Assembly: GCA_003868215.1 (NCBI GenBank)
Contig: QWDQ01000030.1
Location: 124,001-188,000, forward strand
Length of the DNA: 64,000 nt
DNA from: Pseudophaeomoniella oleicola
Lineage: Eukaryota; Ascomycota; Eurotiomycetes; Phaeomoniellales; Phaeomoniellaceae
Reading direction: 5' to 3'
A program made the translations under genes and the position numbers. Shown here piece after piece: positions 12,098 to 22,600 of the stretch (the first letter of the stretch is position 1; each line of letters begins with the position of its first letter). The notes under the pieces are model-generated. The model searched no databases. It worked only from the letters and a program-made list of their open reading frames with translations, and had not been told where the DNA came from.

Positions 12098-15000
12098 ATG
12101 ACTGATGACAGCCGCTTGGGCGCATTTGCTGTCCCCGGATGGGAAGCACAGGCTTCCCAGTTTGTCACTCTCGTGCAACAACTAGCTAACAGCGCAAATG
12201 CTAGCCTTGTGCCGCAGATTGAGAAACAGATCCAGCACATCCAGCGGGAGCCAGCTGGGTGGCTCATTGGCTTCTATTGCTTGTCGCAAGATGATCCTTA
12301 TGTTAGATTCTATGGAGCCCTGACTTTGACCGTCAAGATCAACTCACAGTGGGACACTCTTGGTGATGTCCAGGAAGGTCCCTCGGTTGTGCTAGATTGC
12401 CTCCGTGCACGATATGTCCGTTTGACGAATTCTGCGGACCATGCTATCGTACTACGGAAACTATCGTCAAGCTTGACAGCATATTGTCTGCATCCAGCTT
12501 CGGACTGGGAGACCCCTGTCAGAGACTTGCTACTTCAATTTGCCTACAGTACCGGGAACAGTGGTGCAGGGGCAAGCCTTGTGGAAATTTGGCAGAGCCT
12601 AACTGGTCTAAGTCTATCATGCTTACGGTCGCTTTTGTGGTTCTCCTCGACCTGGGTAGAAGAGGCCAATAAGTTTGACGCGAAGACTGCGGCAGGCGCG
12701 AAGATCTGCGAAAAGGTTGGGAATAATCAGGGGGATGTCTGGTGTCTCATATACTCTGTCCTTCAGATCGTTCATATGCGATCAAATCGCGAGGGATCAA
12801 GAGATCCGGCAGTCCATGACCCACTTCGGGATATTTCTGATCATGATCTGATCGAAATATCCAAAGAAGCAATCAATACAGCCTTGGTGAGGACAATACT
12901 CCTTCGCATAGCAAATTCTCGTACTGACAGAATTGACAGTCCTGGACGAAAATGAGTGACAGCTTATCTAGCACAGCTTCCGCACAAGTCGTCAATGTAC
13001 AAAAGCAGACTGTACAACTGATTGCCACGTGCTTTTGGATCCCTCCTCTCGTGGAGCCAGCTATCGAATACATCTCTTATATCGTGGAGAGTGCGCCAAT
13101 ATTTCAACATCACCTACCCAAAGAGACGCTCAAAGCCATTATACAATCGCCTTCGGTTAGCAGCTGGTTGGAGACTCTGGCAGATGAAGGAGACGCGCCA
13201 GAAGGGGTGCGGATGGCGACTTTCATCGATGCTTTGGTGGATCTAGAAGATCTGTCGTCACCAGAATGGGTAATTGAAGGCTCTTTGGATCACATAATTC
13301 CAATTTTGCATGCTTTCCTGCAAGTCCCAGGTGTCCCCGGTCCTGAGAATGCTGTAGCATCAATATCTCTCGATGTCTGGACCCGCATTGCCGATGGTCT
13401 CGCGGACTGGGTTGGCACGAGCGATGCTGATAAAGTGGTTATTTCTGAACTTCAAAGGGCCGTCGTTGAGATATTTCCCAAGACTCGGTTGCCAGAAGAT
13501 GAGCTGAATGGTCAAGAGATATGGGATCAAGATGAACGTACAAAATTCAGCAGCTTCCGCAGGGATTATGATGATTTCCTCATGGCCTGTTATAGCTCCA
13601 CGTCGGACTTCATCGTTAGTTTCGTGCATCAAAACGTTCTTCGGACTCTCGAAAATGGAGACTGGGCAGGATTTGAGACTTCCGCATACAACCTCGGCTC
13701 CCTTGCAGAAACTGTAACCACAGATGAGAACCGAGATTGGGTATACCGAAGTATTTACGAATCTCAGAAATGGCAAATGATTTGTTCCAAGCAGTTGGCT
13801 CCTCCTCTCAAAGCCCGTCAATCAATGGTCAACCTGATTGCTGCAAGCACCAAATTCCTTCAACGTCACGAAGAGCATCTGATTCCTTGTATGGAGTTTT
13901 TGTTCTCAGGTTTGTCTGACAAGCATGTATCTTGGCTGGCATCAGATGCTATTCAGGTCTTGTGCAACTCGCGACGCACCAGTCTGACTCCGGCATTACC
14001 ACAACTGTTTTCTGTGTTGCACGTCCTTGATCAAATTGATTTCGTTGAGCAAAGACGTATCTTCACGTCTATTGCGGCTATCATACAAGCTCTACCATCA
14101 GAGGAAGCGAAATTGCAGCCTCTGAAAGACCTCCTGCAGGTACTCTTCCGGCAGGGGGGCCGCCTTGAAGAGATGCGACAACAACAAGATGAGAATACAC
14201 TAACTGCTGCTGCAGGTTTCATCAAGTCGCTTGCAGGAATTGGTCGAGGCCTTCGGGCTCCTGAAGAGGCCGTTGTTGCTCTTGACGAAAGTCCAAATGA
14301 GCAGTCGAGCTTTTGGACCTCCGGTCCGGGAACAGAAGTACAAAGCCTGGTATTACAGGCATTGACGCAAATCCTCCAGGCTTTCCCTTCCAAGGAAGCA
14401 ACAGCGGCTGCTTGTGAAGTCTTCAAAGCTGGTTACACCGAGAAAGATCCCTTTGCGTTTAGATTCCCGCCCTCGGTTAGTGTCCAATTTCTTGTGCCAT
14501 TGATCCACAAGGACAATACAGATATTGCCGAGATCCTGAGAACGACTACTTCATTTCTGGCCTCTCACGCATGGAGCCCTGCAGCTATTCAGAGCGAGTT
14601 CGAGCAGATTGTCATGGCTGTAAGCCACGTTCAGAGGCAGCTAATTGAAGATCATGCTGCGGGTCAGCCATGGACGGACCATGATTTTAGCTATAGCAGC
14701 TTGGATATGATTGAATCAATCCTACTACGCTATTGCCATCCATTGCTCGCCATGGGAACTCAGGACAACTCCAAGCCTGCTCTTCCCACGATCTTTGAGT
14801 TTGCCTTACTATGCTTACGCAACCCCGATATTCTACCGAGACGTTCTGCGGCGAAATTCTGGGTAAGCAATCCGGCACTCGCTGTGAATTAACACTGACA
14901 TGATTCAGGCCACAGCATTTGATCTCTCTGGTTATAATTCCAGACTTGCTTCCGATATCGCCGTCCAATGGGATCAGGAAATCCAACCAGTCCTGCCCCA

Positions 15001-15362
15001 TTTTGCGGGTATCGTTCTTCAGCTGATATCGGGAGAGTGCGCACGTTCTGAAATAGATATTGTGTCTATGCCTCTGCGCCGCTTTGTCGAGAAACAATAC
15101 AACCAAGCACGAAACATACTCAAGTCTCTCATCGAGGATCCCACGGTGTTCCCCGCCTCTGCTCAAGCAAATGTGAATAGCGCCGCTCGGCAGGCGTTCA
15201 TACAGAAGTTGTTGACGTAAGATATTTTCCCTATTTTTGCCATGTTGATCTGATGTCGGACTGACCTTCAATTTCAGGCTAAGGGGAGTTAAGAAGAGTG
15301 ATTCTATCGTGAGAGAATTTTGGGTCTCTTGTCGAGGTACCAATTTTGCATATACCAGCTGA
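12098..15362 (+). CDS. Importin-beta family karyopherin, Kap122/importin-13 type
   Basis: Four exons, 12098-12886, 12940-14862, 14909-15216 and 15278-15362, give 1034 residues. All junctions keep the frame. The last exon adds LRGVKKSDSIVREFWVSCRG, and that kind of ending (LRGVRxxxxxVxxFW) is the hallmark of this family's C-terminus, which supports the third intron despite an earlier in-frame TAA. The N-terminus has IEKQIQHIQREPAGWLIGFYCL and YVRFYGALTLTVKI, typical of an importin-beta N-terminal HEAT repeat region. The rest reads as alpha-helical HEAT repeats. Such proteins carry cargo through nuclear pores with RanGTP, and yeast Kap122 (Pdr6) imports TFIIA. Kap122 versus the related Mtr10/transportin-3 group is judged from memory of the C-terminus, so the exact orthology is less certain than the family. 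Confidence 0.88.
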
Positions 15363-15967
15363 GGTGGTTCAATCGACCAATCAAGGCTATATCTTGATGT
15401 CTTCCCAGACGGCTTATCTACGAAATGTGGTTCTGCAGGGACGATTGACAGCATCATGCCAATTCGATCCGCCGTGAAAGTCGGCTTTTTATCCATTACC
15501 CACTGACGGAGACCATCCTTGTTTTCACAACAAATGCCTCACGCTTTCGCGCTGGGTTGCTAGGTGTTACAGAACTCACGTGTCCAACTATTAGAAAGGA
15601 GTCATGCATGACTAGAGAGAGACCCGACATTGAATTTTGGGCGCATCACTTCATGGTCAAGCCACCAAGTGTTCTGTCTCTTTTTCGCGTCCTCTCTCAG
15701 GCAAAGCTGTCCGATCACAGAAAAGTCCAGTGTTCAGATCATCAGGGCTTATCACTACGATGGCGGGGACTTTGGTACATTGGAATCGATACGGTAGTTG
15801 TTTTTGACCTAGGTAGATACGGACAGCTTCTAGGAAAGACAGGAGATGCGTCGCGCGAGAAGCTTTTAGAGCCTCGATCCTTTGGATTACGATAGAGACT
15901 TGCATAATAGTATCTACTAATCACACAGTTCCATCTTTTCCATACACACTCTTGATGCACTTTTCTC
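15363..15967. other. Convergent spacer, karyopherin / argJ
   Basis: About 600 bases between two stop codons. Several short frames exist (for example 15557-15895) but none has a recognisable motif, and both strands are equally open. Read as 3' flanks. Confidence 0.45.
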
Positions 15968-17420
15968 CTACGTTCTATAATCCCCATTGATCGTGACATA
16001 TTCATGACTGAAATCGCAGAACCAGTACGTCGCGTCCTCCTGCCCGGTACCCAAATCGACCTCGATCTCGAGATCTTCGTCCTGCAGCAACCGCGTCGCG
16101 CGCTCTTCGTCGACGGCCTCGGGTTCGCCGTTGACCAGCAGCTTGAGGACACCCTCTGACGCGGACGCCGAGGTCGCCGCCGGCACGAAGCTAACGTTCG
16201 TGCGCTCGGGGATGACGGCGGCGGGGGAGAGACCTTGGGTGTAGCCGACGGCGCAGAGGATGCGGCCCCAGTTGGCGTCTTTGCCGTAGAGGGCGGTCTT
16301 GACGAGCGGGGAGCGAGCGATCACCGAGGCGACGGTGTGGGCGTCTTTGAAGGTCGGGGCGTTCTTGACGCGCACGGTGACGAATTTGGTGGCGCCTTCG
16401 CCGTCGCGCACGACGAGCTGCGAGAGTGACTGCGCGAAGCCGGTGAGGATGGCGGACATGGCCATGTAGTCTGGCGACCCTGGTTCGTTCGAGATGTGAG
16501 GGGCCAGGGGAGGGGCACCAGCACCGTTGGCGAGGATGGCAACGGTGTCGTTCGTCGAAGTATCGCCGTCTATGGAGATGGAGTTGAAGGACCGGGTGGC
16601 GGCGGAGGTCAGCATCGATTGCAGTGCTGGTGCAGATATTGGAGCATCGGTGCACATGATTCCAAGGAGTGTGGCCATGTTTGGGTGGATCATCCCTGCT
16701 CCCTTGGTCATACCAGCAAGCGAATAGGTGATTGACGGTCCGGTCGACGGCAGGGTGAACGTCGTCGACATGAGCTTTGGGAATGTGTCTGTCGTACATA
16801 TAGCCCGTGCAGCCGTTAGCCAGGAGCTGTGCGATGGGTCGAGGTTGGAGTGAGCTGTTGGTATCTTGTCCAGTATCTTCTTGATGGGTAGACTAGCAAA
16901 GATGATTAGTATCGTTACGATCGTCCGACGCCAGGAACACATACCGCTGGCCAATGACACCAGTACTCATAACCAGACTTCGTCCACCTTTACCATCATC
17001 CTTGTCCTGGTAGCATTTGTCCACCTCGGACCCCATGGCAAAGGCATCCTCTAGACCTCCTTTTCCAGTGACGGCATTCGCACAACCGGCGTTGATGACC
17101 AGAGCTCTGATGCCGGACCCCTGCCTCGATTCGAGGACTTTACGGCTGACCTGCACAGGAGCAGCCTGGAACTTGTTGGTCGTGAAGACTGCAGCCCCGG
17201 CACACGGTATATCCGACGCTATGAGTGCAAGATCTGGAAATCGAGTATTCGAGGGTTTAACACCGACATGGGTTCCAGATGCTTTGAACCCCTTAGGATA
17301 GGTTCCGGATGTGGGCACGTATTTCTGCTTCGAGGCAGGTATAGAAGAATCCAGTGGTGCAGAATAGTTTCTGACTTGTCCTCTGATGGACTGGAAAAAT
17401 GACCTCGCCTTCGCAGCCAT
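15968..17420 (-). CDS. argJ: Mitochondrial arginine biosynthesis bifunctional protein ArgJ (ornithine/glutamate N-acetyltransferase)
   Basis: Exons 17420-16945 and 16892-15968, with a 52-nt intron, give 466 residues. The enzyme moves acetyl groups from N-acetylornithine to glutamate (EC 2.3.1.35) and also makes N-acetylglutamate (EC 2.3.1.1) in the cyclic arginine pathway. The basic N-terminus [19 protein letters not shown] fits a mitochondrial presequence. The self-cleavage site is in [15 protein letters not shown]. Thr233 would be the new N-terminus of the beta chain and the nucleophile. Other family segments are [35 protein letters not shown], and [16 protein letters not shown]. Length and order are complete, with no missing catalytic element. 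A TGAGTCA box 252 bases upstream may tie it to cross-pathway (Gcn4/CpcA) control. It is divergent from ORC2. Confidence 0.96.
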
Positions 17421-18066
17421 GACTTCGGCTGTCCTCAGGTGGTTGTGTTAGATTCTCCTTCGCTGCTTGTCGTCTGGTTAGGTGAAGGATGTATCTCCAG
17501 AAATATTCTCTCCGAGATCGCAGTCTATGCTTAGCTGTCACTGTAGAATAACAGACAAGCTAGCAGAATTGGCTGCCAGCACACTCAGCTGAACAAGGAT
17601 CCCTCTGTGAGAAATACAGGTCGAAATGACTACACGACGAAATCTTCTTTTGTGTTCCAATTACTGCATGTTGAGTCATATGTTGAGATATCCCGGGCAA
17701 TCGTACGTTGCAACAGTGCGGAGTAAGACCGGAATATATTCGCTTTCTTTGTAGGAGACCACTCGACAGAGTATGTTTATTTATTGTGATTTATTTACAT
17801 ACATGGAACGTGACTGAGATTATATGTTCACCTCTACCTGCCTGCAGACTCATATGAGTATACCTGAAAGCTCTTCACCTACTAAGATGTGAATATACGT
17901 ATAGATTGACACTGTGAGGAGATACTACTTTAGCGCTTCCCCCAATGGCGTCGCAGTAGCACGAGTGGGCGCGTCTGGGGATAAGAGGCGCCATAAGTTG
18001 ATAAGTTAAAGCGCAACTTGGGTTTGCTATGATCCTTTACTTTACTTTCTCAACGCGCGGAGGAAC
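17421..18066. other. Divergent promoter region, argJ / ORC2
   Basis: 646 bases between start codons. The half near argJ holds the TGAGTCA box. The middle (17760-17900) is AT-rich, with TTATTTATTGTGATTTATTTA. No gene was seen. Confidence 0.55.
17672..17678. promoter_or_regulatory. TGAGTCA, candidate Gcn4/CpcA (CPRE) site
   Basis: The exact core TGAGTCA lies 252 bases upstream of the argJ start. Fungal amino-acid biosynthesis genes are known to be activated by Gcn4/CpcA through this box. About eight matches to TGASTCA are expected by chance in 64 kb, so the argument rests on the position next to an arginine gene. Confidence 0.5.
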
Positions 18067-19842
18067 ATGAAGCGCAAAGCTTCTGAGGTGGGAGAATCCA
18101 TAGGGAATAACGATGTCACCCCCAAAAAGCGACGAACAGCACTCTCCCCGAAAGACTCAACTGGAAGTCCTACGAATGGGGCCGTAATCACCGTGACACC
18201 AAGCAAGTCAAGGAGCGTCAAGAAATCGAACGGCGCCGCAGGTGCTCATGCATTGGGTAATGGCCTAGAAACCCCTGATGATGTTGGCAGCCCGACCCCC
18301 AAGGCGACGGCCAAGAAGCTGTTCACGACACCATCCAAAACAGTAAAAGTATCTGGGATTACACCATCGAGGACGAAGAAGGCAGACCAATCGGCAAAGA
18401 GGAAGAGCGCGAAGACATTGCTTGAGCGCCAAGAAGATGATGAGTGGGAGAATGAAAACGCGCTCGCCGAGAAGATATTGGCAGAGGGCGACGACGTTGC
18501 AGACGGACACATTGCGGAGACCGTCGATGAACTCGCAGGTGAAGAGTTACAACATCAAGATGGATTGGCTGCGGAGACTCCATCAAAGAGAGGCAGGGGC
18601 AGACCGAAAGGCGCAAAGAACAGACGGTCACCGACGCCTGAAGGTAATATACCTCCTGAAGAGCGATACTTCTTCCAGAATCGTTCGGGACCGCCTCAGA
18701 TCTCCAACAATACTTTGGGATCTTTGAAGCTCCTGACGCACGAGGAGTATTTCGCACAGATCGCGAAGTACAGAGACCCTCACGATCCCGAAAAAGCCTA
18801 CCTGGGTCGTCTGTATGCTCGCTCGTTCCCACAGTGGCATTTTGAGTTCATTGAAGACTTCAGCATTTGCTTGTACGGATGGGGTTCGAAGAGACAGATA
18901 GTCACGAAATTCGCCGACTACATGCATAGAAGATGGAAGCCGACTCCCACCATCATCATCGCAAATGGGTATCTCCCAAAGACCTCCATCAGGAGCATAT
19001 TATCCCTCCTCGCTGAGACAGTCATGGGTGACTCTTTGCCAAAAACCCTCTCCGCACAGCCCTCAGAAACCATCGACGCTATATTCTCATACCTCACCTC
19101 TCACCCCCCAATGGCGCCAATCATACTCATGGTCAACTCTATCGACGCTCCGCACTTCCGACGGTATAGCACGCAGTCATTCCTAGCCCGTTTAGCATCT
19201 CACCCAAAGATACACCTCCTCGTCACTACGGACAGTCCGACCTTTCCACTTCTGTGGGACAGCAACCTGCGCGCTCAACTGAACTTCGTCTTCCACGACT
19301 GCACCACCTACGCACCATATGCCGCCGAACTGAACGTCGTAGACGATGTACATGAACTCCTCGGCCGCAAAGGTCATAGACTTGGAGGTAAAGAAGGCGT
19401 AGGCTTCGTTCTCAGGTCCCTCCCAGAGAACGCGAAGAACCTATACCGTGTCCTCCTCACAGAGATTCTCACCGTCCTGGCCGACGGCGTACCAGGGCTC
19501 GACGACGAAGAAGAGGGGGCATTCAACGACCAAGAAGACGGCTCCGACTTTGAAGGCCACAACAACAACGGCAAACACCTCACTCGGACGCAACAACAAC
19601 AACAGCAAGGAGGCGCCGCACCCGAAGGAGAAGTCGGCATCCCATACCGCACCCTCTACGAAAAAGCCAGCGAGGAATTCATCTGCTCAAGCGAAATGAG
19701 CTTCAGGACTTTACTCAAGGAGTTTTACGACCACCAGATGATCGTCAGCAGGAAAGATGGGGCAGGGACCGAGATGCTCGGAGTGCCGCTGTCGAGAGAG
19801 GATTGTGAGGGGCTGCTAGAGGAATTGGTGCTTGCTACTTGA
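18067..19842 (+). CDS. ORC2: Origin recognition complex subunit 2 (Orc2)
   Basis: Single exon, 591 residues. The first 200 residues are basic and disordered. They carry nuclear-localisation-like clusters (TPKKRRTA) and an AT-hook, KRGRGRPKGAKN (near residues 178-190), which binds the minor groove of AT-rich DNA. The conserved Orc2 domain starts near residue 195 with EERYFFQNRSGPPQISNNTL and continues with FSICLYGWGSKRQIVTKFA, PIILMVNSIDAPHFR and HLLVTTDSPTFPLLWD. This is the AAA+-like fold without a working Walker A, as usual in Orc2. A Gln/Asn-rich insert (QQQQQQQ, with NNNGK before it) lies near 500-520, and a winged-helix end follows. It acts in the nucleus in origin binding with Orc1 and Orc3-6. 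The ATG at 18067 is the only sensible start. Confidence 0.93.
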   Translation: MKRKASEVGESIGNNDVTPKKRRTALSPKDSTGSPTNGAVITVTPSKSRSVKKSNGAAGAHALGNGLETPDDVGSPTPKATAKKLFTTPSKTVKVSGITPSRTKKADQSAKRKSAKTLLERQEDDEWENENALAEKILAEGDDVADGHIAETVDELAGEELQHQDGLAAETPSKRGRGRPKGAKNRRSPTPEGNIPPEERYFFQNRSGPPQISNNTLGSLKLLTHEEYFAQIAKYRDPHDPEKAYLGRLYARSFPQWHFEFIEDFSICLYGWGSKRQIVTKFADYMHRRWKPTPTIIIANGYLPKTSIRSILSLLAETVMGDSLPKTLSAQPSETIDAIFSYLTSHPPMAPIILMVNSIDAPHFRRYSTQSFLARLASHPKIHLLVTTDSPTFPLLWDSNLRAQLNFVFHDCTTYAPYAAELNVVDDVHELLGRKGHRLGGKEGVGFVLRSLPENAKNLYRVLLTEILTVLADGVPGLDDEEEGAFNDQEDGSDFEGHNNNGKHLTRTQQQQQQGGAAPEGEVGIPYRTLYEKASEEFICSSEMSFRTLLKEFYDHQMIVSRKDGAGTEMLGVPLSREDCEGLLEELVLAT

Positions 19843-20145
19843 TTTTCCCATGCGAGGGTGGGGGGTTGCGCCGATATGATTCACGAGTCGACGATAGGAA
19901 GTGTATACGTTATCATTTGGCTTTGTCATGTAGATAAATTACCTGGGGTATCATTATTATCGCAAAGCCCGTAACCGTATCCTAAGCTATCATTGACACA
20001 CGCTTATTGACCTCCAGCACTCACTCACTCCCTCCCATCGTGAACCACGTGGTAGGTACCTAGGTAACCCCTTATAGACTGCGCCGTGCCGCGAACCAGA
20101 AAAAAAAAACATTTCTTCCATTTCCTTTCCTTTCCTTTTCTCTTC
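19843..20145. other. Convergent spacer, ORC2 / FUN14
   Basis: Contains a TACCTAGGTA palindrome at 20057-20066, an A-run near 20099-20109 and TTTCC repeats at 20121-20140. No gene was recognised. Confidence 0.5.
20121..20140. repeat. TTTCC pentamer tract
   Basis: Three exact TTTCC units and a degenerate fourth lie immediately downstream of the FUN14-family stop codon, which is on the other strand. In the FUN14 transcript this would read as a purine-rich GGAAA tract in the 3' UTR. Confidence 0.7.
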
Positions 20146-20792
20146 CTAGAACGACCCGAAAGCCGCCAACATAAAAGTGAGGCCGAAACTGATCTTCAAC
20201 GCGGGATTACTCTCGACCAGCTTCCTGACGTCGACGCTCTTGACGTATTTTTGGATTGTTTCAACGGGGATGAGGCGTATACCTTTGCTCGCGAGGTACT
20301 ATATATAGCACAATAAATCAATGTCAGCCGAGTTTGGAACATTGCACGTGGGGAGCACCAACATACCTGCGTGACAATAAGACCCAACCCCGCCAAAATC
20401 GTCAATGTTCGACTGAACATACTAAACGCCAACCCACCGACCAACCCCAATATACTCCCTGTCGTGATCTGCCTCATCGTCTGCGCATCCAATCCAAGCG
20501 GACCATCACCCTTCCCACGCCCGGATCCACCACCAGATGAGGACGAATAACTTCTACCACCACCACCAGTACTGCTGCTAGTGCCAGTCAAGAACGGACC
20601 GCCAGGAGACCCGCTGTCGAAGCGCGTCGGGTTGAAAGACGGGAAAAGAGCGTAGGATACGGACAGGCCGAGACCGAGGGGGTAGATCGAGCGAGGGAGT
20701 GGGCGGCGTGGAGGAGGAGATCTGGCGGCGGCGGTCGCGACGATGGAGATTGGTGAGCGGTGGAAGATGGGAGGGAGACCACGGGGATGCAT
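20146..20792 (-). CDS. FUN14-family mitochondrial membrane protein
   Basis: Exons 20792-20367 and 20298-20146 give 192 residues. The basic, Arg/Ser/Pro-rich N-terminus (about 35 residues) looks like a mitochondrial presequence. A Gly/Ser-rich linker follows, then the FUN14 core: MRQITTGSILGLVGGLAFSM (glycine-rich membrane helix), LTILAGLGLIVTQ (second helix), YLASKGIRLIPVETIQKYV, and a last hydrophobic end KISFGLTFMLAAFGSF. The exon 2 frame is fixed by this conserved end. Human FUNDC1 is a mitophagy receptor, but fungal members lack a firm role. I see no clear LIR (W/YxxL) motif in the N-terminus, so a mitophagy function is not claimed. The gene is divergent from PDX1, and its promoter carries a TTGAGC array. 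Confidence 0.85.
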
Positions 20793-21559
20793 CGTGGCAG
20801 ATAGACGGACGGGTGGACGGACGGGTTGGTAGGAGAGAGAGAGGAAGAAAGTTCTCCGCTCAGTCAGCTGGGGAGGTTAGAACGAGGGTGAGGTGTTTGC
20901 TGTATGGTTGAGCTTGAGCTTGAGCTTGAGCCTGGGCTTCGAGTTTGGATAGAGAGATAGTGATGTCAATCGTACTACGTATACGGTTGTGGAGAGCAAT
21001 GACTGGATGACTAATTAATGACTAATTGCCCGTTCGATCTGCCGGGAAAAATCGTCTGCCCGTTTCGCGCATCACAGGCAAGAGTAAGGAGTCCCATTCT
21101 GGCGCAATCAACCAACGAAAAAAATCCGGGGAAGTGGACTGCATCGATCATCGCTACTGCTACATACCACTTCGTCGACCTCCATCTCAAACCTCAACGA
21201 CCTTTCGTATGTCCCATCATGGCCTCATCTCTGGTAATTCGACCTTTGTCTGGTCTTCGCTTCTCTGAGTGCCGACTTTCCGATCAATGTGGGACCCAAG
21301 TCTTCTTCCTCCCCGCGAATCGTTGTCTCCTTTGCAGGGTAGTTCTACGTAGTAGTGATTTTTCCCCGTGGGCTTATTTTTTCCGCCAACGAAATGGTAA
21401 GAGTCATCACTGGGATCTACCGGGGACAACCGCTGCACAAATTTTCTATAGGATATTCCTGTCTTCTGATTCCTTTCCTCGGTACACTTTGTTAGAGCAC
21501 TATACTAGATTCTCTTCGTGCTTGTTTTCCTTTGCCTCTCTCTCTTGACAGTTCCTGTA
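20793..21559. other. Divergent promoter region, FUN14 / PDX1
   Basis: 767 bases between starts. It holds the TTGAGC array, a TACGTAGTA motif at 21346-21354, and a likely leader-intron 3' splice site (CTCTCTTGACAG) just before the PDX1 ATG. A 176-codon open frame at 21018-21548 has no family features. Confidence 0.5.
20908..20931. repeat. TTGAGC hexamer array, four units
   Basis: Four perfect head-to-tail TTGAGC copies lie about 115 bases upstream of the FUN14-family start. Confidence 0.9.
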
Positions 21560-22600
21560 ATGACTCTAAACGAATCGTCCGCCACCGCCACTGGCAAGGA
21601 TAGCTGGTCCAGCAATTCCAATATGACTACGGATCCAGCGGAAGTCTTCAAGCTGAAGGCCGGATTGGCTCAGATGCTGAAGGGTGGGGTCATCATGGAT
21701 GTTGTAAACCCGGAACAGGTGAGTACATGGCGCTGTTGTTGAGTGGTGGCGGTCATCACCTCGAGGAGGGCACTCAACTCACCTGAATATTAGGCCCGTA
21801 TTGCGGAAGAAGCCGGAGCATGTGCCGTCATGGCTCTCGAACGTGTACCTGCCGATATCCGCGCTCAGGGAGGAGTGTCACGCATGTCTGACCCAGGCAT
21901 GATCAAGTCCATTATGGAAGCCGTCACCATACCTGTCATGGCCAAGGCACGTATCGGTCATTTCGTGGAGTGCCAGGTACTGGAATCCATCGGGGTTGAC
22001 TACATCGACGAATCGGAAGTCTTGACGCCAGCCGACGACGAGTTCCACGTAGAAAAGGGCCCTTTCAAAATTCCATTCGTCTGCGGGTGCAGAAATCTCG
22101 GAGAGGCTCTCAGAAGGATAGCAGAAGGAGCAGCTATGATACGCACAAAAGGCGAAGCAGGGACCGGAGATGTCGTTGAAGCCGTCCGACATATCCGAAC
22201 AGTATCCCGCGAGGTTGCGCAGGCCCAATCGCTTCTGAAATCCGACAACATCCCAGCTCTACGAAAATTGGCTCGAGATCTCGAAGTTCCCTACGAACTC
22301 CTTCACGAGACCGCCAGACTCGGCCGTCTCCCCGTCGTCAACTTCGCAGCCGGCGGTGTCGCCACCCCAGCCGATGCCGCTCTCATGATGCAACTCGGCT
22401 GCGACGGCGTGTTCGTTGGAAGCGGCATCTTCAAATCTGGCGACGCCGCCAAGCGAGCGAAAGCCATCGTCGAGTCCGTCACGCACTACAAGGACGCCGC
22501 TGTTCTTGCACGAGTGAGCGAAGGTCTCGGCGAGGCCATGGTGGGCCGAAGCGTGATGGAACTTCGACCGAATGAAAAGCTCGCGAGTAGGGGTTGGTAG
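21560..22600 (+). CDS. PDX1: Pyridoxal 5'-phosphate synthase subunit Pdx1 (Snz/PyroA)
   Basis: Exons 21560-21718 and 21794-22600 give 321 residues. Pdx1 makes PLP from ribose 5-phosphate, glyceraldehyde 3-phosphate and ammonia, the last supplied by the glutaminase Pdx2/Sno (not in this window). The TIM-barrel sequence is complete. It includes [40 protein letters not shown], and [16 protein letters not shown] with catalytic Lys104. [11 protein letters not shown] follows with the second catalytic Lys172, then [20 protein letters not shown] and [14 protein letters not shown]. The first 30 residues are Ser/Thr-rich and not conserved. The start is the first ATG in frame with them. Yeast homologues rise in stationary phase and on thiamine or pyridoxine limitation. 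No such signal was identified here. Confidence 0.96.
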
